A program made the translations under genes and the position numbers. A stretch of 64,000 nt of DNA, from the NCBI RefSeq assembly GCF_006539525.1, contig NZ_BJNE01000005.1:156856-220855 (forward strand), read 5' to 3'. The stretch is from Glutamicibacter nicotianae (lineage in GTDB: Bacteria; Actinomycetota; Actinomycetes; Actinomycetales; Micrococcaceae). The stretch's first letter is position 1, and every line of letters starts with the position of its first letter. Under the pieces are notes generated by a model that saw nothing but the letters and a program-made list of their open reading frames with translations, was not told the DNA's origin and did no database searches. Positions 8,281-17,233 of the stretch are shown piece by piece.

Positions 8281-9981
8281 CTAGACCAGGTCCGACATCT
8301 GGTCCTTGACCTGCTTGCGCAGGATCTTGCCCAGCAGCGAACGCGGCATCTCGTCGATCTGCACGATGCGCTTGGGCACCTTGTAGGCGGCCAGCAGCTC
8401 GCGGCAGTGGGCGCGCAACGCGTCCTCGTTCAGCCCGGCGCCTTCTTCGAGCTGCACCGCGGCAACCACCATTTCGCCGCCACGGGCCAATGGCTTGCCG
8501 AAGACTGCGGCATCGGCAACATCGGCATGCTGGCGCAGCGCGATCTCCACCTCGGTCGGTGAAACATTGAAGCCGCCGGTGATGATCAGTTCCTTGGCGC
8601 GGTCCACCACCTGGGCGAAGCCGTCCTCGTCCACGGTGACCACATCGCCCGAACGCAACCAGCCGTCCCCGGTCATGGCCTTGGCAGTCTCCTCCGGGTT
8701 GTTCCAGTAGCCCTGGAACACCTGCGGGCCCTTGACCAGCAATTCGCCCGGCTCGCCCTGGGCCACTTCGCGGGAGGGATCCTCCACATCGACGACCTTC
8801 ATCAGCGTCGAGGGGAAGGGCACGCCGATGGTGCCGGTGCGGCGGCTCGGGTGGAACGGGTTGCCCAGTGCCACCGGGGAGGACTCGGTCATCCCGTAGC
8901 CTTCCACCAGCAGGCCGCCGGACATCGATTCCCATAGCTCCACCACGTGGTCCGGCAGATTCATTGCCCCGGAGATGCAGTACTTGGCACTCTTCAGCGA
9001 CATCCCGCGTTCCTTGGCGGCCAGTGCGGTGCGTTCGTAGATGGGCGGCACCGCGCAGTACACGGTGGCCGGGGATTTCTTCCACGCGTCCAGGATCATC
9101 TCCGGGTCGAATTTCGGGAAGAGCACCAGCAGGCCCTGCTTCTTCACGCCGAAGGTCAGGTACAGGGTCATGCCGAAGGCATGGAACATCGGCAGGATCG
9201 CATAGAGGATTTCCTCGCGCTCCTTGGCACCGAGCATCCAGGCCTCGCCCTGCAGGGCGTTGGAGTACAGATTGAAGTGGGTGAGCATGGCGCCCTTGGG
9301 GTGCCCGGTGGTGCCCGAGGTGTACTGGATGACCGCCAGGTCGTTGACTTCCGGATGCGGGTGGCTTTCATCCAGTGCCGACCCGGAGAGCAGCTCCTTC
9401 CAAGCCACGGTGCCCGAGGTGCGGGCGGTGAGCGAGGCCTTGGTTTCGCGCAGCTTCTTCACCGGAAGGTTCAGCGCCAGGCGCTTGATGGCAGGGAAGG
9501 CTTCGAGCAGGTTAACCGAGACGATCGAATCGAGCTGCACGTCCTTGGGGAATTCCTGGAGGTTGGCCACGACCTTGTCCCAGGCAATCACAATGCGCGC
9601 CTGGTGGTCTTCGAACTGGTGGCGCAGTTCGCGCGAGGTGTACAGCGGGTTGTGCTCCACCACGACGGCGCCAAGGCGCAGGATCGCGTAGAAAGCCACC
9701 ACGTGCTGCGGGCAGTTGGGCAGGACCAGTGCCACGCGGTCCCCGGCACGCACGCCGAGCTTGCGCAGGCCTTCGGCGGCCTTGGCGACCTGGTCCCCCA
9801 GATCGGCGTAGCTGGTGCGGCGGCCGAAGAACTCGGTGGCCGGGCTTTGGCCGGCTTCGCGAACCGAGCGCTCGAACATGCGGCTGAGCGGTTCGGTGGG
9901 CAACTCGATTTCGGCAGGGACTCCGGGCTGGTAATTCGCCACCCATGCGGGCGCAGCACTATTTTCCATATCTCCAATCAT
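8281..9981 (-). CDS. fadD: Long-chain acyl-CoA synthetase / AMP-binding ligase
   Basis: A 566-residue member of the ANL adenylating family, which activates a carboxylic acid with ATP and joins it to CoA. Visible motifs are the phosphate loop YTSGTTGHPKG at 220-230, EGYGMTESSP in the middle, SGDVVTVDEDGF, DRAKELIITGGFNVSPTEVE, and the C-terminal LGKILRKQVKD with the catalytic Lys. Length fits FadD-type fatty acyl ligases. Start at 9981 is the longest ATG; an in-frame ATG at 9969 is equally possible. It is monocistronic and divergent from the topoisomerase gene. Substrate chain length cannot be judged. Confidence 0.9.
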   Translation of the reverse strand: MIGDMENSAAPAWVANYQPGVPAEIELPTEPLSRMFERSVREAGQSPATEFFGRRTSYADLGDQVAKAAEGLRKLGVRAGDRVALVLPNCPQHVVAFYAILRLGAVVVEHNPLYTSRELRHQFEDHQARIVIAWDKVVANLQEFPKDVQLDSIVSVNLLEAFPAIKRLALNLPVKKLRETKASLTARTSGTVAWKELLSGSALDESHPHPEVNDLAVIQYTSGTTGHPKGAMLTHFNLYSNALQGEAWMLGAKEREEILYAILPMFHAFGMTLYLTFGVKKQGLLVLFPKFDPEMILDAWKKSPATVYCAVPPIYERTALAAKERGMSLKSAKYCISGAMNLPDHVVELWESMSGGLLVEGYGMTESSPVALGNPFHPSRRTGTIGVPFPSTLMKVVDVEDPSREVAQGEPGELLVKGPQVFQGYWNNPEETAKAMTGDGWLRSGDVVTVDEDGFAQVVDRAKELIITGGFNVSPTEVEIALRQHADVADAAVFGKPLARGGEMVVAAVQLEEGAGLNEDALRAHCRELLAAYKVPKRIVQIDEMPRSLLGKILRKQVKDQMSDLV

Positions 9982-10176
9982 GCCTTGTTGCGTCCACTGG
10001 CGCGATTCCAGGGCGGTTCAGGCGCAATCAACCCGCTGCAGGCCCCCGGTCCACCCGCCGGTGATGCGCATCCGGCGCGGGAGGGCTGGGATTTTCCTGC
10101 GAACGCCCGGTTCCGTGAAAGGATCGGCGGTAGTGTGTCCGTGATTCCACGGCTACTAAACCAACAGGAGGCTGCC

Positions 10177-11175
10177 ATGGCGGCACGGCGAACCTCGCGG
10201 CTTCCCATCACGCGCCGACGCGCAGGAACCGGCTTCTTCTATCTGGAAGGCTCGCGCTCCGTTAAGGACCCGCGCCTGCTGGAGCGGATCAGGAAATTGT
10301 CGATTCCGCCGGCTTGGCAACAGGTCCAGATCGCGGCCAGTTCGCGGGCCAAGGTCCAAGCTCGCGGAATAGATGCGGCAGGACGCACCCAGATGATTTA
10401 TCACCCGGAGTTCCGTGATCGCCAGGATGCCGCCAAATTCGACCGGTTGCCAGCGTTCGGCCGTGCGCTGCCGAATCTCCGCCGTCAGCTGATGCGGGAT
10501 TTGCGCCGGGGAAGCAGCGACAAGAACAAGGTCACTGCGGCCGTGATAATGCTGCTGGATCTTCACCTGCTGCGCATCGGCACGCATGCATACTCGCATT
10601 CCAACGAATCCTTCGGGGCTGCTTCGTTGCGATCCAGGCATCTGGCGGTCCAAGGGCATTGCGCCACCCTCGATTTTCCTGGCAAGAGCGGCCAGGAGCA
10701 GCATGTGAAAATCAGGAGCCGGCGACTGGTAAAAGTGCTGGCTGAATTGCGCGATCAACCGGGCTATGAGATTTTCCGCTATCTGGACGAAGATGGGAAG
10801 TCACGCTTGCTTCAGCCATCACAGATCAACCAGTACCTCGCCGAGCATCTGGATGGCGAATTCACGGCCAAGGACTTCAGAACCTGGGGCGGCAGCTTGG
10901 CAGCGTTCGAGGCATTGCTTGAGGCTCCCGCCTCAGCGATGGCGGCCGAAGATGCAACGAATCTGCGTAAGCTGGCCGTCGAGCAAGCCGCCAGAAAACT
11001 GGGCAATACTCCCGAAATCGCCGCCGGATCCTATATCGACCCGCGGGTGCTGGCATTGGCGGAAGATCCTGGGAAATTGTCGTCGCTGCGCCGTTCCAAA
11101 AGCCAGCTCAAGACCAAGAACCATTTGGATCCTGCGTCGCGTTGCATGCTGCGTTTTCTTGAAAGGACCGGGTAG
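10177..11175 (+). CDS. Type IB DNA topoisomerase
   Basis: A 332-residue poxvirus-like topoisomerase IB, which relaxes supercoils through a 3'-phosphotyrosine. Catalytic residues can be placed by comparison with the vaccinia enzyme: Arg133 (LLRIG), Lys170 (FPGKSG), Arg235 (DFRTWGG), Asn277 in LGNTP where vaccinia has His, and Tyr286 (GSYIDPRV). The ATG at 10177 has a CAGGAGG site 5 bases upstream; the reading frame is open far upstream but only as antisense of fadD. The usual GNExYA segment reads GTHAYSHSNESFG, a small deviation. Enzymes of this type are common accessory topoisomerases in soil actinobacteria. Confidence 0.93.
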   Translation: MAARRTSRLPITRRRAGTGFFYLEGSRSVKDPRLLERIRKLSIPPAWQQVQIAASSRAKVQARGIDAAGRTQMIYHPEFRDRQDAAKFDRLPAFGRALPNLRRQLMRDLRRGSSDKNKVTAAVIMLLDLHLLRIGTHAYSHSNESFGAASLRSRHLAVQGHCATLDFPGKSGQEQHVKIRSRRLVKVLAELRDQPGYEIFRYLDEDGKSRLLQPSQINQYLAEHLDGEFTAKDFRTWGGSLAAFEALLEAPASAMAAEDATNLRKLAVEQAARKLGNTPEIAAGSYIDPRVLALAEDPGKLSSLRRSKSQLKTKNHLDPASRCMLRFLERTG

Positions 11176-11226
11176 GCGACGGCTCGGAATCAGCTCGTGC
11201 AGCTGCCTGGCATCAGATTGCGGAAA

Positions 11227-12327
11227 CTAGAAGTTCAGCCCGCGGGCCGCCACATCCCATTCTTCGCTGGTGCCGTCCTCATGCACGGCCAGCACGGTAT
11301 CAACCAGGTTCACTGCGACGCAGACGTGGTTGGGGATGACCTGCAGCTGCTGGCCATGGGCCGGCAGCGGCTGGTCTTCGGGCCACAGCACGGTGGCATG
11401 GTGCTCGGACAGCGCACTGATCCGGGCTTCCGGGCATTCGGCGATGCGCCCGTAGCCGGTAGCCCAAGCCGGGCGATCTGCGCCGAGCATCTTGCTGCCG
11501 GCGTCCAGCACAATGCGCCGGGGAATCTGCGCATCGCCTTCATGCCGGCTGATCACGGTGGATGCGACAGAAAGCGAAATGTCCTCCCAGCGCACGCGCC
11601 CCAGCTCGAACTGCTGCGCATCGCCAAAGACATAGACCCCGGGACGCACCTCGGTCAGCACCGAGTTGTCGCTGAGTTCCGCCGTCGGTGTGGAACCGCC
11701 GCTGATCCGCTTGATCTTATGCCCTGCCTCGCGCAGCAGGAAAGCCGCCTCGGCCAAGGTCTTGTGCTCATCGTTCAATGCCGCGTCAATGCCGTCCGGC
11801 GAGTAGCTGTGGCCGGGGAAGGTGAAGATCCCGTGCACGCGCATCCCCAAAGCACGGGCGGCCTCGGCAATCTCGACTGCGCCTTGCGGGCTGGTGCCGC
11901 TTCGGTGATGGCCGCTGTCGATCTCGATGATGAGCTTGACCTTGGAGGCCTTCTCCCCCAGCATCTTGGCCATCTGCTGGACGGCTTCGACCGAGTCAGT
12001 GCCAATGCTCAGCTTGGCCCGGCGCATCAGCTCCATGATCCGCTCTGCCTGGGATTCATTGACCCACAGCGGGTAGGCGATGAAGATCTTGGCGACCCCG
12101 TGCAACGCGAAGGCGAGGGCTTCGCCCACGGTGGCCACGGTGAGTCCGGCGGCACCGGCATTCATCTGGCGTTCGGCGATCTCATGCATCTTATGGGTCT
12201 TGGCATGCGGGCGCAGTTTCAGCCCTTGGCTTGCCACCCGATGGGCCACCCTGTCGATGTTCTGCTGGAGCTTCGCTACGTCAACGATGATCTGCGGGGT
12301 GTTGATGCCGGCCGGGATAATGCCCAA
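11227..12327 (-). CDS. D-threonine aldolase / D-serine dehydratase-like PLP enzyme (alanine racemase fold III)
   Basis: A 366-residue PLP enzyme. The Schiff-base Lys is K43 in LRPHAKTHK, the signature of the D-threonine aldolase/DSD1 family. The C-terminal metal-binding segment IPNHVCVAVN is present, as in D-threonine aldolases that need a divalent cation. Likely reactions are cleavage of D-3-hydroxyamino acids to glycine and an aldehyde, or D-serine deamination. It lies 108 bases downstream of an IclR-type regulator in the same direction, with an IclR-like box in the gap, so control by that regulator is likely. The exact substrate is undecided. Confidence 0.85.
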   Translation of the reverse strand: MGIIPAGINTPQIIVDVAKLQQNIDRVAHRVASQGLKLRPHAKTHKMHEIAERQMNAGAAGLTVATVGEALAFALHGVAKIFIAYPLWVNESQAERIMELMRRAKLSIGTDSVEAVQQMAKMLGEKASKVKLIIEIDSGHHRSGTSPQGAVEIAEAARALGMRVHGIFTFPGHSYSPDGIDAALNDEHKTLAEAAFLLREAGHKIKRISGGSTPTAELSDNSVLTEVRPGVYVFGDAQQFELGRVRWEDISLSVASTVISRHEGDAQIPRRIVLDAGSKMLGADRPAWATGYGRIAECPEARISALSEHHATVLWPEDQPLPAHGQQLQVIPNHVCVAVNLVDTVLAVHEDGTSEEWDVAARGLNF

Positions 12328-12372
12328 ATTTTCTGTCCTTCTTGCACGTGTACTGCGTCGCAGGGAACCTGT

Positions 12373-12385
12373 GGAATTGCATTCC
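12373..12385. promoter_or_regulatory. IclR-like operator upstream of the D-threonine aldolase gene
   Basis: Inverted repeat GGAAT-TGC-ATTCC, preceded by T-G. It resembles the IclR/KdgR family consensus TGGAA-N5-TTCCA. It lies 46 bases upstream of the aldolase start and just beyond the iclR-like gene. Confidence 0.5.
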
Positions 12386-12435
12386 CGCCGATCTGAAAGA
12401 CTACCGCAGGAAGCTTTGTATAGGGGAAGGAAGAA

Positions 12436-13224
12436 CTAGCGCGGCAGCGTGCCTGGCCGGCTGGACAGCTTGGTGGACAGCTCATGGGCGTGGTGCAGCA
12501 GCAGGTTGCCCAGTTCCTGCCGGCGGCCTTCTTCAAAGCGGGTGTGGATGCCGGTCAGGCTCAGCGCCCAGGCTGGCTGTCCGGAGTTGTCGAATACGGC
12601 GGCACCCATGCCCCAGCTGCCCTCGACGATCAGGCCAGGGTTCACCGAATAGCCCAGCTGGCGGGTTTCGGCGACCTTCTTGCGCAGCTCGTCGCGCGAA
12701 TGCGCCGGCCCGTATTCCGGCTCCAGGTCGGCGTTGCGCAAATAGCGTTCAATGCCCTGCTCGGGCAGGAACGCAAGAATGGCGATGCCGGCCGAGGCGA
12801 CGCCAAGCGGGAAGCGCCGGCCTTCATACAGGACGAAGGAGCGGATCGGGAAGGCCCCGTCCTGGCGCAGCAGGCACACGGTTTCGTCCCCGCGGCGGGC
12901 CGAGAGGAACGCGCTTTCTCCGGTGGTCTCGGCGAGCGCTGCCACGTGTTCGCGGGCCAGTTCGCTGATGTCGTAGCGTTCGGCTGCCACCGCGCCCATG
13001 AGGTAGAGCTCGGGGCCCAGCAGCCAGCGGCCGGTGCGGTTATCGTGGTCGCAGAATCCTTCGGTGGCCAGCGCACTGAGCAGCCGGTGCACGGTGGGGC
13101 GGGCCAACGCGGTGCTCCGGGCGGCCTGCGTCGTGGTGATGCCCTCGGGCATGGAGGTGCTCACGGCGCGCAGCACGGCGGCCAGCCGTCCGACGACCTG
13201 GGTTCCAGCCGGGGAATTGCTCAT
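12436..13224 (-). CDS. IclR-family transcriptional regulator
   Basis: A 262-residue regulator. The N-terminal winged helix (about 8-75) includes GITTTQAARSTALARPTVHRLLSAL. The C-terminal effector domain contains VASAGIAILAFLPEQGIERYL and SVNPGLIVEGSWGMGAAVFD, typical of IclR effector pockets. I chose the ATG at 13224 by family length; the frame runs open to 13341. It is divergent from the glyoxalase-like gene and upstream of the D-threonine aldolase gene, which is the most probable target. The scoAB operon a little further on is another possibility. Confidence 0.9.
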   Translation of the reverse strand: MSNSPAGTQVVGRLAAVLRAVSTSMPEGITTTQAARSTALARPTVHRLLSALATEGFCDHDNRTGRWLLGPELYLMGAVAAERYDISELAREHVAALAETTGESAFLSARRGDETVCLLRQDGAFPIRSFVLYEGRRFPLGVASAGIAILAFLPEQGIERYLRNADLEPEYGPAHSRDELRKKVAETRQLGYSVNPGLIVEGSWGMGAAVFDNSGQPAWALSLTGIHTRFEEGRRQELGNLLLHHAHELSTKLSSRPGTLPR

Positions 13225-13328
13225 GACCACATTATGGACGATGGGGGTTCGGGCCTGGTAAATTTCGGCTTCATACTTTGTCGCCGCACCCCTGTTGCAG
13301 TGGGGCCGATCGGCGGATAATTTGGCAC

Positions 13329-13784
13329 ATGGAAAAGACATGGCAGATCGTCATCGACTGCGCTGAGCCGCAAGCGATGGTCCGGTTCTGGACCGAGGCG
13401 CTGCGCTACGTTCCCGAGCCCGCTCCTGATGGGCATCCGACCTGGCGCGCCTACTGGCGGTCGATGGGTGTGCCCGAGGATGAATTGCCGCCCGGCGCCG
13501 GCGACGCTCCGGAGTCGCTGGTCGATCCGCACGGTGGTGGTCCCCGGATTTGGTTCCAGCAGGTGCCGGAAGCCAAGCACGTCAAGAACCGCCTGCATCT
13601 GGATTTGCTGGTCAGCGGCGGCCGCGGTGTCCGCTTCGAGCAGCGCCGGCAGATCATCACCGACGAGGCAGAGCGCCTAGTCGGTTTGGGGGCAAAGGTC
13701 CAGACCGTTCACGACATGCCCGAGATGGGCCATTTCGCCATTTGCATGCTCGATATCGAAGGCAACGAGTTCGACATCGTCTAG
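13329..13784 (+). CDS. Glyoxalase/VOC-superfamily protein
   Basis: A 151-residue single-domain VOC protein. It opens with WQIVIDCAEPQAMVRFWTEAL and has FQQVPEAKHVKNRLHLDLLV in the middle, ending MLDIEGNEFDIV. These are the paired beta-alpha-beta modules with metal-ligand positions (His in LHLDL, Glu in EGNEFD) seen in the Glyoxalase_6 group. No specific reaction can be assigned. The ATG at 13329 has only a weak ribosome site. Confidence 0.85.
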   Translation: MEKTWQIVIDCAEPQAMVRFWTEALRYVPEPAPDGHPTWRAYWRSMGVPEDELPPGAGDAPESLVDPHGGGPRIWFQQVPEAKHVKNRLHLDLLVSGGRGVRFEQRRQIITDEAERLVGLGAKVQTVHDMPEMGHFAICMLDIEGNEFDIV

Positions 13785-13808
13785 CTCCCGTCATACGCGT
13801 CCATGATA

Positions 13809-13823
13809 TGGACAGGGTGTCCA
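13809..13823. promoter_or_regulatory. Palindrome upstream of scoAB
   Basis: Perfect inverted repeat TGGACA-GGG-TGTCCA about 125 bases before the scoA start. It is a candidate regulator site for the ketone-body operon. Confidence 0.45.
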
Positions 13824-13919
13824 CTTCTCCTCACCATCCGACCAATTCACCGGCAAATCTCCGGGCCTATTGCATGCTCACCTGCGACTACGTACGTTAG
13901 GGACTAAGCAGATCCGAGC

Positions 13920-13932
13920 TCCACATAGTGGA
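13920..13932. promoter_or_regulatory. Second palindrome in the scoA leader
   Basis: Inverted repeat TCCAC-ATA-GTGGA ending 15 bases before the scoA ATG. Binding here would block transcription or ribosome access. It shares the TGGA/TCCA half-site flavour with the palindrome at 13809. Confidence 0.4.
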
Positions 13933-13947
13933 CACATGGAGGAATCG

Positions 13948-14652
13948 ATGACAACGAAGTTTCAGGATGACGCAGCCGCTGCTTTGGCTGCCGTCGTCAA
14001 GGATGGCATGACCATCGCAGTAGGCGGATTCGGCCTATCCGGCATCCCGAACCGGCTGATCACCGCGTTGCGGGACTCGAAGGCAACCAACCTGACGATC
14101 GTTTCAAACAACATGGGCGTGGATGGCAAGGGGCTGGGCGTCCTGTTGGAAAACAAGCAGGTTTCCAAGGTCCTGGCCTCCTACGTCGGGGAGAACAAGC
14201 TGTTCGCCCAGCAGTTCCTTGATGGAGATCTGGAAGTTGAATTCTGCCCGCAAGGCACCTTGGCCGAGCGCCTGCGTGCTGGCGGTGTCGGCATCCCCGC
14301 GTTCTTCACGCCAACCGGCGTGGGAACGCCGATTGCCGAAGGCAAGGAAGTCATGGAATTCAATGGCAAGCCGGCGATCCTGGAACGCGGCATCTTCGCC
14401 GACATCGCCCTGGTCAAGGCGCACCAGGCGGATGCGGAAGGCAACCTGCGCTATCGGATGACCTCGAAGAACTTCAACCCGCTGGCCGCCATGTCGGGCC
14501 GGCACACCTTCGCCGAGGCCGAAGAAATCCTCGATGACTACCTGGATCCGTCATTGGTGGAAACCCCGGGAATTTTCGTGCAGACCCTGGTCCAGGCCGA
14601 TGAGGTCAAGGACATTGAACAGCGCACCGTGCGCAGCCGAGAGGAGGCCTGA
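13948..14652 (+). CDS. scoA: 3-oxoacid (succinyl-CoA) CoA-transferase subunit A
   Basis: A 234-residue alpha subunit of a class I CoA-transferase. It moves CoA from succinyl-CoA to acetoacetate or a related 3-oxoacid. The glycine-rich CoA-binding segment GGFGLSGIP is at residues 26-34, with [20 protein letters not shown] further on. I chose the ATG at 13948 because GGAGG sits 5 bases before it; an ATG at 13936 is in frame. It forms a heterotetramer with ScoB, encoded 2 bases downstream. Confidence 0.93.
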   Translation: MTTKFQDDAAAALAAVVKDGMTIAVGGFGLSGIPNRLITALRDSKATNLTIVSNNMGVDGKGLGVLLENKQVSKVLASYVGENKLFAQQFLDGDLEVEFCPQGTLAERLRAGGVGIPAFFTPTGVGTPIAEGKEVMEFNGKPAILERGIFADIALVKAHQADAEGNLRYRMTSKNFNPLAAMSGRHTFAEAEEILDDYLDPSLVETPGIFVQTLVQADEVKDIEQRTVRSREEA

Positions 14653-14654
14653 AC

Positions 14655-15305
14655 ATGTGGACTCGAGATGAAATGGCGGCCATCGCCGCCAGCGAGCTGA
14701 CAGATGGCCAGTACGTGAACCTGGGCATTGGCATCCCCACCATGGTGGCCAATAACCTGCCGGACGGCGTATCGGTCAAGCTGCAGAGCGAGAACGGCCT
14801 GCTGGGCATGGGCCCCTTCCCCTATGAAGGCGAAGAAGACGCTGATTTGATCAATGCCGGAAAGCAGACCGTGACGATCCTGCCCGGCGGCAGCTTCTTC
14901 GATTCGGCGACTTCCTTCGGCATGATCCGCGGCGGCCACGTCCAGACCGCGATCCTCGGAGCCCTGCAGGTGGCCGCCAACGGCGATCTGGCCAACTGGA
15001 CCATCCCGGGCAAGCTGGTCAAGGGCATGGGCGGCGCCATGGATCTGGTCGCCGGCACCCCGCGCGTGATCGTCTTGACCGATCACGTGGCCAAGGACGG
15101 AACATCGAAGATCGTGGAGAAATGCGACCTGCCGCTGACCGGAGTCGGCGTGGTCAACCGCATCATCACCGATCGAGCGGTGTTTGATATAGAGAACTCG
15201 AGCTTGACCCTGCGTGCAGTAGCCCCGGGGGAAAGCGTGGAAAGCATCAAGGAAATCACGGCAGCGGAATTTGCCGTGGATATTGTGGAGGATCTGAAAG
15301 CATGA
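14655..15305 (+). CDS. scoB: 3-oxoacid CoA-transferase subunit B
   Basis: A 216-residue beta subunit. The catalytic Glu is E46 in [10 protein letters not shown], which forms the glutamyl-CoA thioester. [13 protein letters not shown] and [14 protein letters not shown] are also family-typical. The gene begins 2 bases after scoA and overlaps the thiolase gene by ATGA. A pcaIJ role in the beta-ketoadipate pathway is possible, but the adjacent acetoacetyl-CoA thiolase supports ketone-body or short-chain acid use. Confidence 0.93.
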   Translation: MWTRDEMAAIAASELTDGQYVNLGIGIPTMVANNLPDGVSVKLQSENGLLGMGPFPYEGEEDADLINAGKQTVTILPGGSFFDSATSFGMIRGGHVQTAILGALQVAANGDLANWTIPGKLVKGMGGAMDLVAGTPRVIVLTDHVAKDGTSKIVEKCDLPLTGVGVVNRIITDRAVFDIENSSLTLRAVAPGESVESIKEITAAEFAVDIVEDLKA

Positions 15306-16471
15306 CCGCAAAGATCGTGGGCTACGCCCGCACCCCGTTCGTGAAGTTCAATGGCGTTTTCGCCGCGGTTCCCGCCACCGAGCTGGGCGCGCACGCCGCC
15401 AAGGCGGCACTGGAAGGCGCCGGAGTAGCACCCAGCGAGGTGCAGCAGGTCGTCGTCGGCCAGGTGCTGCAGGGCGGCGCTGGCCAGAATCCGGCCCGCC
15501 AGTCCGCTGTGGGCGCCGGTGTTCCACTGGATGTTCCGGCCATTGCGGTGAATGCGGTGTGCCTTTCGGGTGCCGAAGCAGTGGTGGCAGGTGCCCGCTT
15601 GATCAACAGCGGCGAAGCTGATGTCGTCCTGGCCATCGGCCAGGAATCGATGTCGCTGGCTCCGCACGTGCAGCGCGCCCGTGCCGGCGCCAAGTACGGT
15701 GCCATCGAAATGATCGACACCCTGGAATACGACGGCCTGACCGATGCCGCCGAGAAGCGTTCGATGGGTGCTTCCACCGAGGAGCACAACGCCAAGCTGT
15801 CGATGACCCGCGAGGCCCAGGATACGGTTTCGGCCGCTTCCCACCAGCGCGCTGCCGCTTCCCGCGATTTCGCAGCCGGCGAGATTGCGCCTTTCACCAT
15901 TTCCAGCCGTCGTGGCGACACCACCATCAGCGAAGATGACGGCGTCCGCGCAGACACCACAGTGGAGTCCCTGGGCAAGCTGCGCCCTGCCTTCGCCAAG
16001 GAAGGCACCATCACCGCAGGCAACTCCTCGCAGATCACCGATGGCGCCGCGGCAGTGGTGCTGGCCAGCGACGCGGCCGTTGAGCGACTGGGTCTGAAGC
16101 CGCTGGCGGAAATCCTCTCTCATGCTTTTGTTGCCGGTCCGGACCGTACCCTGCACGAGCAGCCATCCAACGCAATCAGCGCAGCCCTGCGAAAGGCAGG
16201 TGCCGAAGCGAAGGATCTGAAGGCGGTGGAAATCAACGAGGCCTTCGCTGCCGTGTCGGTGCAGTCCACCAAGGCGCTCGGCCTGGATGCCTCCATCGTG
16301 AACCCGCATGGCGGTGCCATCGCCCTGGGCCACCCGATCGGTGCTTCCGGTGCACGAATCGTAGGCACCCTGGCCCGTCAGCTGCATGAACTGCCTGCCG
16401 GTTCGCTGGGTGCCATCGGCATCTGCGGCGGCGGCGGCCAGGGCACAGCATTGGTCCTGCGCTCGCTGTAG
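15302..16471 (+). CDS. Acetyl-CoA C-acetyltransferase (thiolase)
   Basis: A 389-residue thiolase, which splits acetoacetyl-CoA (or a longer 3-ketoacyl-CoA) with CoA to acetyl-CoA, or runs in reverse. The acyl-accepting Cys is C87 in NAVCLSG, the second catalytic Cys is about C375 in [11 protein letters not shown], and the His lies in [17 protein letters not shown]. The gene is translationally coupled to scoB. The three-gene operon converts acetoacetate to two acetyl-CoA. Confidence 0.93.
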   Translation: MTAKIVGYARTPFVKFNGVFAAVPATELGAHAAKAALEGAGVAPSEVQQVVVGQVLQGGAGQNPARQSAVGAGVPLDVPAIAVNAVCLSGAEAVVAGARLINSGEADVVLAIGQESMSLAPHVQRARAGAKYGAIEMIDTLEYDGLTDAAEKRSMGASTEEHNAKLSMTREAQDTVSAASHQRAAASRDFAAGEIAPFTISSRRGDTTISEDDGVRADTTVESLGKLRPAFAKEGTITAGNSSQITDGAAAVVLASDAAVERLGLKPLAEILSHAFVAGPDRTLHEQPSNAISAALRKAGAEAKDLKAVEINEAFAAVSVQSTKALGLDASIVNPHGGAIALGHPIGASGARIVGTLARQLHELPAGSLGAIGICGGGGQGTALVLRSL

Positions 16472-16483
16472 CCACCTGCTAAC

Positions 16484-16530
16484 AAGCCGGTCCGGCAGGT
16501 CCTGCTGGGATCAGGCCGCACCGGCTTTTT
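16484..16530 (+). terminator. Rho-independent terminator after the scoAB-thiolase operon
   Basis: AAGCCGGTCCGGC pairs with GCCGCACCGGCTT with one internal mismatch, followed by a T-run (TTTTTC), 13 bases after the thiolase stop. Confidence 0.8.
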
Positions 16531-16608
16531 CGTTGTCCCAGTGGATCAAGAGCAAGAATTCTCGAGCTGACCGCTTGATGTTTCGGTGCTGTGCCTCGCG
16601 CTTTGTTT

Positions 16609-17169
16609 CTAATGCCAGAGCGGCTCACGCGATACGTGATTGATCAGCAGCTGCGGATCCAGTTCGATGTAGGTTCCATTGGCCATCCGCGGGTTGCTTT
16701 CTGCGGTGAGCGCAGCGATTACCGAGCAGATCAAGGCACTGTGGCTGACGACCAGCACCTTCTGTCCCGGATGCTGATGGCAGATCTTGAACAGCGCATT
16801 CACTGCACGGCCCACCAGGTGCTCCTCGGTTTCGCCGGTGCCCACCAGCAACTGGCGCTGCTCATCGGCACCACCGGCAACCAGGGTGCCTTCCAGATTG
16901 CCGAAGTCCTGCTCCATCAGTTCCGGGTTCTCTTGCAGGGCGCGGATGCCCAAGCTGTTGGCGATGATCTGCGCGGTTTGGCGGGCACGGAACAGCGGGG
17001 AGGAATACACCACATCCCACGGTGCCTGAGGCGCCAGCTCGGCGGCGAGCTGCTGGGCTTGGCGGATGCCCGTGTCGTTCATCGGCAGGTCGCTGCGTCC
17101 ATGCAGTCGTCCTGCCTTGTTCCATTCGGTCTGTCCGTGGCGGATCAGTACTAGTTTCTGTGCACTCAT
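16609..17169 (-). CDS. Histidine phosphatase superfamily protein (phosphoglycerate mutase-like)
   Basis: A 186-residue enzyme of the RHG family. The phosphohistidine motif is RHGQTEWN (catalytic His about residue 11), and VLVVSHSALICSVI near the C-terminus supplies the second His. The short single-domain form fits broad or sugar-phosphate phosphatases rather than glycolytic mutase. I chose the ATG at 17169 (MSAQKLVLIRHG), which has a purine-rich GAAAGAAGAAGACG leader. It lies 64 bases downstream of the metallophosphoesterase gene in the same direction. Confidence 0.9.
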   Translation of the reverse strand: MSAQKLVLIRHGQTEWNKAGRLHGRSDLPMNDTGIRQAQQLAAELAPQAPWDVVYSSPLFRARQTAQIIANSLGIRALQENPELMEQDFGNLEGTLVAGGADEQRQLLVGTGETEEHLVGRAVNALFKICHQHPGQKVLVVSHSALICSVIAALTAESNPRMANGTYIELDPQLLINHVSREPLWH

Positions 17170-17233
17170 CGTCTTCTTCTTTCTGGCCTGCACCGCGGCG
17201 ACACGCGCCCGGTGCTCAGTTCTGTTCTCCGAG

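Noticed and set aside
8947..10176. Upstream extension of the topoisomerase frame (400 codons)
   Set aside because: This part is antisense to fadD. The topoisomerase begins at the ATG at 10177 with a strong ribosome site.
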